A stretch of DNA of 64,000 nt from Sorex araneus (lineage: Eukaryota > Chordata > Mammalia > Eulipotyphla > Soricidae). Below are positions 1 to 12,319 of the stretch, piece by piece. Every line of letters starts with the position of its first letter. The stretch's first letter is position 1. The position numbers were made by a program, and so were the translations under genes. The notes beneath the pieces are model-generated. The model did not search any database and was not told the origin of the DNA. It saw only the letters and a program-made list of their open reading frames with translations. The stretch spans positions 95,864,926-95,928,925 of the forward strand of contig NC_073306.1 in NCBI RefSeq assembly GCF_027595985.1, in the 5' to 3' direction.

Positions 1-119
1 CTGTCTTGTTCCCATGATACAAGTCTAATTCCATTCACTAAGTGTAGATTTTAATAATTTTACTTGGCCAAGTCAATCCAAAACTGGAGAGAATAACCTT
101 AAAACAAAATTTTTTTCTA

Positions 120-200
120 TACATTGATGAACGGTGTTGGAACATTGTATGACTGAAACTCAACCCGAACAACTTTGTAACTAACTATAATTCATGATGA
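120..200 (+). mobile_element. L1-like 3' module remnant
   Basis: GGTGTTGGAACATTGTATG, ACTGAAACTCAACCCGAAC and AACTTTGTAACTAAC match the shared 3' end seen elsewhere in the window. 5' limit unclear. Confidence 0.5.
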
Positions 201-317
201 CTCATTTCAAAAAGTATTCCAATTTTATGGAAGGGTAGAAATGATAAGGGAAGGTAATTCCCCAATTTCCCAACATGTGTTTCTCTCTCAACAATGCCCG
301 GGCCACTGTTTACTCCA

Positions 318-395
318 TTTGGGTCCCTGGCACCACCAGGAGTTATCCCTGAGCACAGCTGAGTATGGCACAAAGAAAACAAAACAAAACAAAAC
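318..395 (+). mobile_element. SINE 3' fragment
   Basis: CACCAGGAGTTATCCCTGAG and GAGTATGGCACAAAG followed by (AAAAC)n; the head is missing. Confidence 0.6.
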
Positions 396-399
396 CTCT

Positions 400-1340
400 T
401 AAAATATTTTGCTTGAGATCAACCATTTAATTGCAAAACTTTTATCATCGGTGATTTCTGAGAACCAAATAATAATGATAATAGCACCTCTTAGTCATTG
501 TGACTTTTTTTCTTATCCTTCAAAATCTTCTTACGGAGTAGCCCTACCTCAGCTTTGTGACTTGTATGGTGACTGGTGGTTAAATGTTCTTTCAGCAGTT
601 CTTTATGCCTGGAACAAATGCCCCGTTCTGACATTCCCTGCTGAATTTCCTGACCATGTTTTACAAAACTCCCCCTGGGCCAGGAGACCCACAACTTCTC
701 CTCACTCAGAGCAAGCAGTAGCATTGACTGTACCATTTACTCCTTCAATATTAATTCACTCTCCAAGTTTGTTCCAGAACTTTTCTAAATCTTTTCTAAA
801 ACTTTTCGAAATCATTTAGTGTGTCTGGCTAGATGATCACTTCCCAGACTGCAGAATGTATGTTTTAGAACTCCGTTTTGGAAGGAAAAGAGAAGAGGGT
901 TTGGTTTGTAAGGAGCTCTCTGGGAATGGCCTGGGAAGTTGAAAATGAAAGCAGACACAGAGCGAGGCCTAGCTTCAAGCTGCAGCTCTCCAGTTCTGTC
1001 CCTGACATGGGTATGAGAAAGAGGGAGTCGTTGGTCCAAAGACACACATTACAGGAGTCGCCACCATTGTGAAGAAAAGGTAAAGCAAAGGAGAAGGCAG
1101 CATGGAAAGTTTGTGGGAGGAAACGGCAATGTCTCTGAGTCACAGATGTCAACAGTGAGAGGACTCGTCATTGGGACCAGAAGGAATCAGGACTGAGGAG
1201 AGGCTGTGCCATCTGCCAGCTGAGAAATCTGTGGTGGCTTTCTGGAGGCTCATAGGACCCCATCAGGAGGCTTCAAGTTCCAAAGTGCTGTAAAGGGTGA
1301 AAAGCCTTAAAAGAGTGTGATGAAAATTTCAGTGTGAAAA
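400..1340. other. Unassigned intergenic sequence
   Basis: No gene, SINE or L1 landmark recognised. Open frames here are short and lack codon or domain signals. Confidence 0.5.
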
Positions 1341-1344
1341 AAAT

Positions 1345-1735
1345 TTCAGGTGATAGGGGACAAAGCTCTCTCGCATGTAGGATATAAGGAAACACAGCGG
1401 AGAAATATCAATGCCTCGAAGGCAACAGAAAACTGGTCTTTAGTAGGAAACTTGGGTGGGAGAAGAAGAACAGAGGGGAGTAGGATGGGGGACACTGAGA
1501 TAATAGTAGAGGGAAGTGTACAGTCTGGTGGAGGGTGTGATGCTAGAATGTTTTATGTCTGAAATTCCATCATTAACAATGTTTTAAGTCACCATTTCTA
1601 AAATAAAATAAAAACTAATTTAAAAAATAGGAAAGAATGGGCCACAGGAGCAAATACAACAGAAATAAACAAATGGAACTTTATCAAATTGAAAAGACTC
1701 TGCACAGCAAAAAAAAACTCAAGCTAATAAAAAGA
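1345..1735 (+). mobile_element. L1 3'-end pieces
   Basis: 1,345-1,620 carries the L1-like end (CTCTCTCGCATGTAGG, GAAGGCAACAG, GATGCTAGAATG, then an AATAAAATAAAA tail). 1,655-1,735 resembles L1 ORF2 (AAATAAACAAATGG, ACTTTATCAAATTGAAAAG, ACTCTGCACAGCAAA). Both are non-coding remnants. Confidence 0.6.
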
Positions 1736-1959
1736 CACCCTACTGGACCCACATCCCATAACCACTGACATGTAAGTTCATTTATCAGCCCAGATTTACA
1801 GACTCATGGTTAAATCTCAGAAGATATCAACTACATGCAAAAAGTCATGGATATACCAGTCTCTTGGCTGAAAACTCTGGGGCACCCTTGGGCGGTAGAT
1901 AAGCCAAGTCCCCACCATGCCAGATTCTCAGCAGCCACACTCACCCCAACAGCTGCCAT

Positions 1960-2612
1960 CATGTCTATGGCCGAATTTTACCACCTTACAACTGAGCTCT
2001 ACAAAGATGACAAACTGCCGAAAAATTCAGGTACACTGGGAATTATTTTGCTGAGAACTGTGGCCCTTCTAGGAGTGGGGGGAGGCAACCTCCCCCAGTT
2101 CCCCATATTTCAGAAGCCTTGACAGTCACACCCACATTCTACCATCATTCTGGATTTTCTGGGCATTTCCAAACTCTACAACACTAACAATCCAGTTGGA
2201 GCACATCAGATTGGATAGGAATGTAATGTAGAATCCAATTAAGTTCTACTAACAAAAACATTAACACAGACAACTCAACTAGCAACAACAGCTTAGTAAA
2301 TCCCCAGACAAGAAATTAATGTCTCTATGGTGCGATACAACAACTTTCACAAATTTTATACTAAAGTCTTTTTTTATATTCTCATTAGTGTTAATAAGCT
2401 AATAATAACATTTAGTGTTAATAAGCAATATAAAATAAAATATTTTAGACCTGCTATGGGGGTAGGCTTGAGGGGTGGTTGGAAAAATGGGGACAATGGA
2501 GAAGGCTACATGACAGTGGTGGTGAAATTGGTGTTGGAATATTGAATGCCTGTAAAGAATCATCAAAAACAACTTTGTAAACCAGTGTTCAAATAAAATG
2601 GGGGAAAATAAA
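1960..2612 (+). mobile_element. Retroelement family A copy
   Basis: Homologous by eye to 35,640-35,955 and to the minus strand of 16,780-17,235: shared blocks include CTCTACAACACTAACAATCC, ATGTAATGTAGAATCCAAT and AAGCAATATAAAATAAA, then the L1-like 3' end GGTGTTGGAATATTGAATG and AACAACTTTGTAAACC. The left edge is approximate. Confidence 0.6.
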
Positions 2613-2647
2613 CAAGCAAAAGAAATGTACAATAAAGAGGGTATATG

Positions 2648-2815
2648 TGGGGATGAATAATTACTACAGTGGATAGGCATTTCCTTTGCATGCATCTGAT
2701 CTAGGTTCAATCCCAGGAAGACCATATGGTCCCACAAGCCAACCAGGCATGATCCCTGAGTGCAGAGTCAGAAGTAAGCCCTAAACTCAGCTGGGTGTGG
2801 CCCAGAAACAAAACA
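2648..2815 (+). mobile_element. Old SINE
   Basis: TTACTACAGTGGATAGGC, GGTTCAATCCC, ACCATATGGTCCC and GGGTGTGGCCCAG. Diverged. Confidence 0.7.
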
Positions 2816-2859
2816 TTTCCCCAAAAGGATATATGAAACTAGAGTGCTATAGCCAAGAT

Positions 2860-3300
2860 AGAAAAACAAGCCAAGTGACCAGCTACAGATGAATGAATCA
2901 AAAAGCTGTGACATATATACACAATATAATACTATGGAGCTGTTATCAAGGACAAAATCATGTAATTTGTCCCTACAAGAATGGGAATAGAGGGTATCAA
3001 GCTGAGTGAAGTTCATCAGAATAAAAGGGATAGATATAGAATGATCTCTCTCACATGTGGGAATCAATTATACACTGCAAGAGAGCAATGAATGACCGAA
3101 GGCAACAGAAATGGGAATTTGGTTCATGGAACAGAGCTTGGAGTGATTGGTGGAAACCAGGAAGAGTCTCAGGGACCTTGGAGAAGGGAAGCAGTTACTC
3201 TGGTAACTGTGGTGTTGGAATGATGTATGCATGAAACTATCCCTAACATTATCGTATATCACAGCAACTCAGTACAGATTTTTTAAATAAATAATAAATT
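2860..3300 (+). mobile_element. L1 ORF2 C-terminal end and 3'UTR
   Basis: Contains the L1 landmark ATACTATGGAGCTGTTATCAA, AAAATCATGTAATTTGTCCC, TCAAGCTGAGTGAAGTTCAT and ATGATCTCTCTCACATGTGG, then a GGTGTTGGAATGATGTATGC end and an AT-rich tail. Broken; no usable frame. Confidence 0.75.
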
Positions 3301-3417
3301 TTAAGGTTTCAGAAAGGAGGGGAAGAGGGCAGTCACATGAAAGAGCAGCTTAGTGCATACGGGACCTCCATAAATCAGTCATTGTGCATGTGTCATCAAT
3401 ATGCCTTTTCCTTATTT

Positions 3418-3600
3418 AATTTTTGGTTTGGGGGTGGGTTCACACCACACTGTGGTCAGGGCTTACTCCTGGCTCTGAGCTTTGGGTTCCTCCAGATGGT
3501 ATTTGGGGTACCATATTTGGTGCCAGAGATCAAACCAGGCATAGCTGTGGGTGAGGCAATGTGCTTTAACCTCTGTATCTCTCTGTCCCTATGTCCATTT
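3418..3600 (-). mobile_element. Old SINE
   Basis: Plus-strand reading TTCACACCACACTG, TACTCCTGGCTCTG, ACCATATTTGGTGCC, GATCAAACC. Diverged. Confidence 0.72.
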
Positions 3601-3619
3601 CTCTTTCTGAGTATTTCTT

Positions 3620-4560
3620 TTGCCTGAGTATTATGAGAGAGATGAAAACAGTGTTTGTAGGCAGAGGTGGAAGAACCCTTCATGGGGAGTGTTTGAGGCT
3701 GGAACTGAGGAAGGGCTGGGGGTTGAAGGTTGATAAAAACCTAGAGGGACATTCCTGGGAGACAGGGATAGTGGAAAGAAAGATAAAAGAAAACCAGATA
3801 TTTTGAAGTAAAAGGTTTTCTTCCATGGCCATTATACCCCAAATGTAACATCACCCTGACCTTTTCCCACTTATGCAGAGGCCTTTAGGCGGATTCCAGC
3901 AGCTCCCAAGCAGCTTACAAAATGCAGAATTTCTGTCATTGAATTAAAAGAATATATTTTCATTCTAGCTCGGACAGGGCATCTGAGGTCTGGCTTTGAA
4001 AAAGGAGGAAAAACTCACAAAGTGCACAGAAGTTCAAATAGCCTCCTTCATTCCAAGCATGGAGGTCAGTAGTAAAAAAAAATTATCACCAATTAATGCA
4101 CAACCTGAATACAAAGGTCAAATGAGAGATAGCAGCCACCCCCAACTATATAGTATGCACTTCCATTTTACAACCCTGATGAAAACAAGCAGGAGACAAA
4201 TCCTATTTACAAGGACAGCAAAAGCTTGGATTCCTCTCTGACCCAAGTGCTCTCCATGCATCATAAATATTTCCATAGTCATAAATATCACTGATGAGGA
4301 AGCAGAAGGCTCTTAATTGGCTCCAACTCATTTCATGGTGGAGGAAGCTGGCGGGGGAGGGGAGATGCATTGAATAAGAATAAGACAGAGGGAGGGAGAG
4401 ATCTCCTGGGAGGAAATTAAAATGGAATCTTCTAGTAAAATGCTCCTCTAGCTATGTGCAGGCTGAAGAGACTTTCTGAGAAGCATCTTTTCCCACTGGC
4501 CAGGGTCTTTCTCTGTCAGAGGTGCAGTTCCTTCCACTTTAGTGGGGGTGTCAGCTAATG
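3620..4560. other. Unassigned intergenic sequence
   Basis: No recognised feature. Confidence 0.5.
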
Positions 4561-4575
4561 TTAATAGCTATCACA

Positions 4576-4753
4576 TAGCACAGCGGGTAGGGAGTTTGCC
4601 TTGCACGTGGCCGACCCGGGGTTCGAATCCCAGCATCCCATATGGTCCCCTGAGCACCGCCAGGAGTGGTTCTGAGTGTAGAGCCAGGAGTATACCCTGT
4701 GCATCGCCGGGTGTGACCCAAAAAGCAAAAATAATAATAATAATAATAATAAT
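4576..4753 (+). mobile_element. Young SINE with (AAT)n tail
   Basis: Flanked by a perfect 13-bp duplication AATAGCTATCACA (4,563-4,575 and 4,754-4,766). Body near consensus. Confidence 0.96.
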
Positions 4754-4864
4754 AATAGCTATCACAGCATAAAAAGAGGGGTAAGAAACACTTAAATTAG
4801 GGATCACAGAGGTAGTGCAGAAGGGAAACTGTTTGCTTTGCCCCCCAAAAAAAGTGAAATAAAA

Positions 4865-5560
4865 TTAATAGTACCATATGATAAATGGTGGCATAGCCAT
4901 ACAATGGAATACAATTTAGCAATAAAAGTGATGGGTCACAATTACACAAGATCATAGATGAGTTTCCAGAACATTATGCTCCAGAAAAAGAGCCTTACAT
5001 ACAAGGGTACAAGTTAGGTGATACTCTTTATCTAGCATTCTATGATAATCATCCAGGGTGGGAAAAAGTTCAACCAATGTTGCCTCTTTGAAGGATAGGG
5101 AAGGAAGAGTGAGGTGAGGAGTATGAGGGTACTTCCTGATGTGATGGAAACATTAATATATTTTATTATATATACACATATATATCTTATGGTGGGAGTA
5201 TTACACAGATGTTTGCATTTGTCAGTGTTCCAAGAATTTACACTTAAGACCCATGCATTTCCTTGTGTCTAAGTTTTATATCACATGAAAAACTAAACAA
5301 ATATTGAACTCTAGTTAATGATATGTCTGCTGAGTATTTTAGGGGAAATGTGTTCTGCTATCTTCAATTTGCTTTAAAGTGCATCAGGAAAATAAAGCAG
5401 ATTCATGGGTGGCTAGAGGGATCGAAATGTGAAAAGGCAATTTTAGTGGGATGTTAATGGTAGAATCTGGGTAGTTGGTAGATAGCTGTTCACTGTAAAA
5501 TTCTACTTTTCTGTGTGTCTGAAATTTTTCACATTGAAATAGAAAAACTAGTGATGTGAT
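4865..5560 (+). mobile_element. Ancient L1 (L1M-like) 3' end
   Basis: GATAAATGGTGGCATAGCC, ATACAATGGAATACAATTTAG and ACATTATGCTCCAG resemble L1M ORF2 ends. The following text (AATGATATGTCTGCTGAGTA, TCAGGAAAATAAAGCAGATT, GTTCACTGTAAAATTCTAC, TGAAATTTTTCACATTGAAAT) fits an old L1 3'UTR. Family assignment is from memory. Confidence 0.65.
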
Positions 5561-5899
5561 GGGGCGGGAGGTGAAGGGGACAGGAACACCATAATGCTTC
5601 TATTTATTGGGTACCCAACTGGGTTGAGTGTTCTATGCATTTTCTCAATTCTCCTGTTATCCTGACTTTACAAACCAGAAGTTTCCCATTCTGAGGAAGA
5701 CCACTTCCAGGCAGAGAGATGCTTCACTGCCTTCTTTTATGTTTGTCCTCCCTCTGGAGGAACAGCAGTATCTGGTGGTGACAGGTCCCCTGGGCTGGTA
5801 TTTTGGGTAACAAATGCTTTCTCCCACAGCTGCTTCCTCTCAGCCTCATGTTCAATGCTAGCTTCTGATTAACCTCAAAGTGAAAGGGAGTTCTCAACT

Positions 5900-6160
5900 G
5901 CTAGTCAGTGATTCCAGAAATATTCATTGAACACCCACCGTGTGTAGAGAACTCAAAGAAATAGAAACCTATGCTTTGCCTTCATGGAGCTCCCGGAGTA
6001 TTTAACCCAGCCTGGAGAGCTGCACTTCCCATCACTATTGGCACGCATCAGCTTTGTGACCTTGGGCACGTTGCTTTGGCTCTCTGACTTGGGTCTATAA
6101 AATAAAAGGCGTGACTGTCCCTCAGGTCCCCTGCTGCCCTGTGTTTCTATAACTTTTGAT
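5900..6160 (+). repeat. MIR/L2-like ancient repeats
   Basis: 5,916-5,990 (ATATTCATTGAACACCCACC) and 6,045-6,110 (CAGCTTTGTGACCTTGGGCACG, TCTGACTTGGG) fit MIR-type sequence. Call made by eye. Confidence 0.45.
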
Positions 6161-6704
6161 AACAGTTATTTTAAAGGCCAACAGAGGATCCAGAGAGTGA
6201 TGAGGAAAAGTACCCTTAGGCCAGCAGAGAGGTTGTCTCAGGAGAAGTCAATCTAAGGCATCCTCAAGAATGGTGGTGGAAGAGAAGATGTTCTTGGTGG
6301 AGGAACAGAGATTGTGTTTCCTGACAGAGGGAGTGTGGGTCAGTCAGGAGGGAATGTGACTGAGACGGAGGGAGTGCCCAGGAGCCCAAACAACACAGAA
6401 AAAATTTTAACTTCTGATAAGCAGGATTGCACCAGAAGGGCTGATCAGGGAAGTGGATATTCAAGGCACCTGAGGAAGATTGACCTCTGGGTACTGGCAG
6501 TAGCAGCAGAAGATAGCAGCACAAAGACTTCCCAGTGACTGGACGTGGCTTTCTCTCACAGCTCGCCAGTCCCACCTCTCAGTGTGGGCTCCACAACAAT
6601 TAAGCCATGAGAACAGTGGGTGGGTGAGTGGGGACATTTTTTCTATGCTGGAGAAACCTATGTTCTCTGGAGGACACAGAAAAAGAAGAAAAGAAGAAGT
6701 AGGG

Positions 6705-7245
6705 GCTAGAGAGATAGTGCAGCAGGAAAGGCACTTGCCTTGCATGCACAAACTAAGGTAGGATCCTGGGGTGGCATAGGGTTTCCCCAAGCACTGCCAG
6801 AGGTAAGCCCTGAGCACCACCATGATCTCTGCACACTCCAAACAGGGGGAAAATGAAATGTTCTTACTTCATCCAAACTGCATGAGCATTAAGTAGAGAT
6901 TTCAGCTCAGAAGCAGAGGCTCTCATTTCTCTCTGCTTCCCTTGCCTCCTCGCTGCCTCAGTCGCGCTGGAGTGGTACAATATTTCTCCTCCCCCGGTCC
7001 CTCCTCCTTACTCTACTTATTTGCTGCCCCAAACAGACATCCAAGTTCTTCGGGCTCTGCAAGACAATACAAATCAGGGACCTAGGACTGGAGCTTTAGT
7101 GCAGTGGCTGGGGTGCAAGCCTTAGACAGAGCTGACCTGGGTTTGATTCCCGACACACCATATGGTCCTGCCAGGAGTGACTCCCAAGTGCAAAGCCAGC
7201 AGTAATCTCTGAGCATCAATGAGTATGACCACAAAACAAAAACAA
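6705..7245 (+). mobile_element. Two old SINEs in tandem orientation
   Basis: 6,705-6,842 (GGGGCTAGAGAGATAGTGCAG, GCACTTGCCTTGCATGC) and 7,085-7,245 (GACTGGAGCTTTAGTGCAG, GGTTTGATTCCC, ACCATATGGTCC). Sequence between them is unassigned. Confidence 0.72.
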
Positions 7246-7249
7246 AAAT

Positions 7250-9129
7250 TAAGAACCTGTAATAAAAATAAGATTTGGGATTCTTGCAGACCTAGGTTTA
7301 TATGACTTTTTTCTCAACCACAAGAGCCAGTGACAGGTTGGTTTGGCCTCCATACTTTTTCTTGTATACTCTCCTGGCCTCATCATACCTCCCTCCGCTT
7401 TTCTGAGGTGTTCCCAGACCCTCTGGCCGACAGGAAAAGGCTCCTTCTGAGGATTTCTTTAGTTTCTTTTATTCTGAATGGCGTGACTGACCTTGCCCTG
7501 TACATCTGGTTATCTAATACTGCCTGACAATCCCCCCAAAGCTAATGATAGAGAAGAACGGTCACGGTTGTTGTTCCTATGTCCCTCACAGTTTCTGTGG
7601 GTCGGGAATTTGAGGAGAGGCTAGCCGACCAGTTGTGGCTCAAGGTCTCTTACATCAGTTAAAATGACGACAGCCCTGCAGAGGACCAGGGCGGAGGATG
7701 CCCCTGAGAGGAGCTTCACCTCAGAGGCCCCCACACAAGGTGCTTGGCTCGTTCAGGTGGCTGCAGCTCCCTCACGGCCCCTCTCTGAGTCAATGCCTGA
7801 GTGTTCTCTCAGCCTGGCAGGGGGCCTGCCCCAGAGCAAGAAACCAAGAGGTCAAGCAGCTGCTGCAGTGACTTTCATGGCCTGGCCTTGGCTGGCAACA
7901 CTCCTCCTTCTCCCTTCCAGAACTGGTCACACGGGGAAGCCCTGATTTGGTGTGAAAGAGGATGGACAAGGACTCTGAAGTCCTCCAGGCAGCTGGCCCA
8001 TCGCACTAGAGCAGGGTCAGGAGAACCAGACTGAAGCCAGTAGGTAGTTTAGGGTCCAAAGGGCAGGAGCAATCTTACCTACCTGTGAAACTGGGAGGAT
8101 TAGCAATGACAAAGGTTGCCCTGAATGCAGACTCACTGTTGAGTGAGCTAGAGAGAACCAGCCACTAATGTCTTGAAGCTTGTTATCTTCTAGAAATGAT
8201 GGGTTTTTTTCTTTTTCTTTTTTTGGGAGTGGAGGTGTAGATGGGTTACACCCAAGTGCTCAGGGCTTACTCCTAGCTGTGTGCTCAAGGATCATTCCTG
8301 CTGTGTTTCAGTGCCAGGGATCAAACCCAGGTTGGCTGCATGCAAGGCAAATGCCCTCCCTGCCCACTGTACAATCTCTCTGGCCCAGGAAGAACAGGAT
8401 TTCCAGAAATCATTGCCAATGGCTACACTTGGCATCTAGTCCAGGCTCCTTCCTTCACATGGCCTGCACGGTTGTGTCTTGTGCTATTCATCTCGCTGAA
8501 CTTCCACCCCACTGCGTCCAACAGACCAGTTCTGCCATTCCTGAGGGCCCCTGCCCTTCCTGATCCCTGAATGTAATGCTGGTCTTGGCCAGCTCCTACT
8601 TACCTTTGCCTGTATGTGACCCACTTGCCACAGCTCCCATCAGAGGTGTGAAAACAAAGATGCTAAGTCTCCTTCACTGCCCACATCCAGCCCTGGGCAG
8701 GGTTTCACAGTGTGTAAATTGTCTGCTCACAGGATAGGATTTTTTAATGTATGTAATCTTCTTCAGAATGTTGTAAGCCTAAGCACCAGCCTAGTCACTT
8801 GGCCATCTTTCAATCTACACCAAAGGTCCGTGAATCTCGGGACTGTTTTTCTGAGCTCTAATCTTGGCCCCCTTGACTCTGCCCAAACAGTGTTGAGCCA
8901 GCCTGGCCCGTGCCGACCCTGCCACTGCCTTTTGCCTCCATTTCCACCTGCCTTTGTGTGGCTTCACTCAGCTTGGCTGGACAATATCCCTCTCTTGCCC
9001 AGGCCTGTTCACTGCAACCTGCCCTCATAGTTGCAACTTTCCTGGGACAAATGATGGGAAACAGTTGCTCCTGAATGGCCCAACTTTGCTGCTCTTCAGG
9101 GGAAACCACACGAAAGACGGAGGCCCCAG
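7250..9129. other. Mostly unique intergenic sequence
   Basis: Apart from the SINE at 8,215-8,390, nothing recognised. A moderately GC-rich stretch (7,660-8,040) has open frames on the plus strand with no resemblance to a known protein. Confidence 0.5.
8215..8390 (-). mobile_element. Old SINE
   Basis: Plus-strand reading GGTTACACCCAAGTGCTC, GGGATCAAACCCAGG, CATGCAAGGCAAATGCCC. Confidence 0.83.
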
Positions 9130-9745
9130 CATATTTATTTTGAAAATATGTTTTTTAATTTGAAAGCAAATGCATGCAGCTTGTCTGCAGGTTATTTCAC
9201 CTGCTGGGGCGAGTGATTAGTGAGGCCTTCTCTCTCTGGGGGGTGGTGCCAGCTAATGGACTCATGTTCTCTCTGTTCTGTTTATCTTCAGTTAATTAAA
9301 ATTTTGCCAAGTCTTCCTCATGGCCCTGATACACAGCAAGGCTGCGCCTTGCCTTGTTGCACTGATCTGGTTGGCAAGCTGGGGAGGGGGGGTCACCCTA
9401 TTAAATATTAATTGGGCCTCGGGGCTTCCAACCCTGCGCTGCTCCCTCTGGGAAGTCACAAATCCTTGCCAGTGCACAGTGCTGGTGGCCCAGGTCCCTG
9501 GCAGGCCTGGGTCAGCATCAAATGCAATTTTTCAGCACTGTTATTTGATGATAAATCTGAGCCAAATTATGGGAGTGCGCTCTTAAAAACAGGAATAAAT
9601 TACACACACATCTCCCTGGAATAAATTACACGCACATCTCCCTTGGAAGGAGCTGTTAGCCATTGGGCAAAGCTGCACCTTATAAATATGTACAGGTCCA
9701 TTTGCCAGCATTTATTTTGAAGTTGTGGTCAGGTTCAGAATACCA
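9130..9745. other. Repeat-free AT-rich segment, possible conserved noncoding element
   Basis: No SINE or L1 landmarks over about 600 bp. Contains homeodomain-type cores (ATTAAATATTAATTGG, CAGTTAATTAAAAT), GATGATAAATC and GCCATTGGGC. A 26-bp tandem duplication lies at 9,592-9,643. Conservation cannot be judged from one sequence. Confidence 0.35.
9592..9643 (+). repeat. 26-bp tandem duplication
   Basis: GGAATAAATTACAC(A/G)CACATCTCCCT occurs twice, with one mismatch. Confidence 0.95.
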
Positions 9746-9749
9746 AAGA

Positions 9750-9925
9750 AGAGGACCTGGTGGAAGAGTTCGATGGCTTAGCACACCTGCTTTCAAGCAT
9801 AAGGTCATGAGTTCAAACTCTTGTGTGCACACAAATGTTATGCCCCATCCTGGCAGCAGTGCTGTCTGCGATTGCCAGTGCCACCAATGAGGTCTAGCCA
9901 CACTGCAACTGGGTGTGGATGAGCA
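9750..9925 (+). mobile_element. tRNA-like SINE, possibly another lineage
   Basis: GAGTTCGATGGCTTAGCACAC and GGTCATGAGTTCAAACTC look like an A/B-box tRNA head, but the body does not follow the main consensus. Confidence 0.4.
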
Positions 9926-10364
9926 CCAAAACAAAGGGGCGCAAGTCTGGGGGAGCAGCACAGGGAGAAGATGTGAGCACACCACAGCCAAGACATGACC
10001 TCTGGCAAACTCCTGCATGAGCCCCACAGTTATGTCCAGCAAGCACTAAAGCACAAGACCTCCCACCAGGCATGTATGCTACTCGCAGTCATCACAGCAC
10101 TGCCAACTACAGTGAGAGGCAGGAGTGCAGGATTTAAAATATGTATTTACACTATATACTAGTCTTGAAATCTGCCCCTACATCAATGTGGTCAGAGATT
10201 ATAAGGACTGAGGTGACACCGAAGGCATCACTGCGGGAATGTGAAAGTGGCTTCCATAATTCTGCCTTCCCACAGCCCTCCTCCCTCAGTCCTGTTAGTT
10301 GCATCTCAACTATCGAAGCATATCAGCAGAGACCTTTATATACACACTGAGATGCTAGGGAGAG

Positions 10365-10815
10365 CACTTCATTGTGGGTTGAACTGCACCCCCACCCAAA
10401 GGTTAAACAGAAATCCTAACTCTCGGGGGGCCTGGGAAGATGACCTGAGTTGGAAATAAGTAGAGTCTTTGCAGATGCTAGTCAACGTGAAGTCGTGCTG
10501 GTTTGTGTAGACAGGACCAACAGTGGGCAACCTCATGAGGAGCCATGCTAAAGACACGGGGAGGGTCTATGTGATGCTGGAAGCACAGACTGGAGTTGTG
10601 TATCTGTCTGCCAAGGAACATCAAGGAGGCTGGTAACACCAGAAACTAGGACATAGTTGGAAAATGTCCTCCCCTAAGCCATCAGACACTAGCCCTGTCG
10701 CCACTGTGCATCTTGACATCCATTCTCCAAAAGTAGGTGGGACCATTTCTACTATTGGAAGGCACCCTATTTGTGGCACTTTGCTACAGTTGCCCTAAGA
10801 AACATACATCCTACT
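10365..10815 (+). mobile_element. Ancient MaLR (MLT1-like) LTR, non-coding
   Basis: Starts GTGGGTTGAACTGCACCCCC, has TTTGGAAATA-like TTGGAAATAAGTAGAGTCTTTG, AGGAACATCAAGGAGG and CCAGAAACTAGG, and ends TTTGTGGCACTTTGCTACAG, CCTAAGAAACATAC. This is the layout of MaLR-class LTRs. No internal retroviral sequence was seen next to it, so it is probably a solo LTR. Confidence 0.65.
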
Positions 10816-11990
10816 TCCTGCCAAACAACTCACTGCCTCCATTGGCTCCCCTCACTGCCCCGCAATGAGAGACTTGGTCTCCCCACTCCCTTCCCTTCCC
10901 AGAGGTCACAACCCAACTTGCCAGAAGGCTTAGGAAGTGAGAAGTCAAGCAAAGAAGGAAAACACATTGCATCTGAAGTCCTGCAGAGATTATTCTGGAA
11001 CATCTCAGTTTATGATCCTGCCTAAACAGAGGTCAGCAAACATAATTACCTAGCTCTTCAGTGATGGAAGATGTCTTTCTGAGTGCAGGGTCATCTCTAT
11101 AAATTCACTCTCTCTGGTCTCCCAGACACAGAGAGCATGTGATGCTGGTCTGCGTTTTTACTGACCCCAGCACTTACTCTAGAAATTAAATTTTTGTGCT
11201 CGCTTTCTTGACTCTCTTTCCTAAAAGTTGACTATAACAGCAACAACAACAACAACAACAACAAAATAGAGTTGAACTAAAGGTTCAGGCTCGGTGAGTC
11301 TCTAGGAATCAGTATTCAGCTGGTTTCTATTGTCTTCAGATCACTGTAGAGAGAAGACATTTCAACTTGAAGTCAGAAAACCAGGATCTGAATTCTAGCT
11401 CTCCCAGTCACAAAGACTGATATCACAGCCTTCAGGGAAAGGTTGATTATGCCCCATTTCCACATGGCAGACACTCCACCAGAGATCCATACTCTAGGAA
11501 ACAGGAAGGTAGTTTCTTCCCAACCTGATTGGCTAAGTTGGAGAGCAGAGGCTGAAGGTGGAAAATTTGTTGCCCAACTTAAGAAGTTAGAGCAATGAAA
11601 AGAGGGAGAAAGCAAAGAAATATCTGACAACAAAGAGGAACCTGGGAAAGGAGAAGTAGGGTGTTCACTGGGGAGTTTACTATGTGGCATGTAGTTTCTA
11701 TCTTCTTCCTCTGTTCCCACCCCAAAGATTTCTAGTCAACATGGTACAGATTTGGATCCATCAGGGAGATGGACATGTCGTGAGGAACAAAGTGCACCCA
11801 CAAGGCCCAGAAGATGCACCTGGGCTTGTGCTCTCAGAAACCAAGTGCCTGCTGGGGATTCCACAGGCTTTGGTGCTGCGGTCAGGCCTGCATAACTCCA
11901 GGCCTATGCTCTTTCCCCAGGGTGTCCAAGGGTAGTTGAAGTGGAAGATTTTAACTTCTCAAATTATTTGCATAAATGGCACTGAAGTAA
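10816..11990. other. Unassigned intergenic sequence
   Basis: Only the (CAA)n run was recognised. Confidence 0.5.
11238..11265 (+). repeat. (CAA)n microsatellite
   Basis: About nine CAA units between unassigned unique sequence. Confidence 0.95.
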
Positions 11991-11991
11991 T

Positions 11992-12155
11992 CATACAGTG
12001 GATAGGCATTTGCCTTGAATGTAGGCCGACCTGGGTTCGATCCCCAGCATCCCATATGGTTCCCTGAGCACCACTAGAAGTAACCCCTGAGCACAGAGCC
12101 AGGAGTGCTCTGAATAATGCTGAGTGTGACCCAAAAACAAAATAAAACTAAACAA
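11992..12155 (+). mobile_element. SINE, 5' truncated
   Basis: CATACAGTGGATAGGCATTTG, GGTTCGATCCCCAGC, GAGTGTGACCCAAAAAC plus an A-rich tail. Confidence 0.88.
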
Positions 12156-12319
12156 AACCAAATTATTTGTATAATTGTTCTGAAGGAACAATTACAGTGA
12201 TTTATTACAATTACAGTGATCAATTTACAGTGATCAGCCACTGTACTTTCCAAATGACTTTGCAATGTGGAGAAAGGATGCTGTGACTGAGCAGTTACTG
12301 GGTGCAAAGACTTTTACTG

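Noticed and set aside
10365-10815. Possible endogenous retrovirus with coding genes
   Set aside because: Only LTR-like text is present. No gag, pol or env sequence was recognised nearby.
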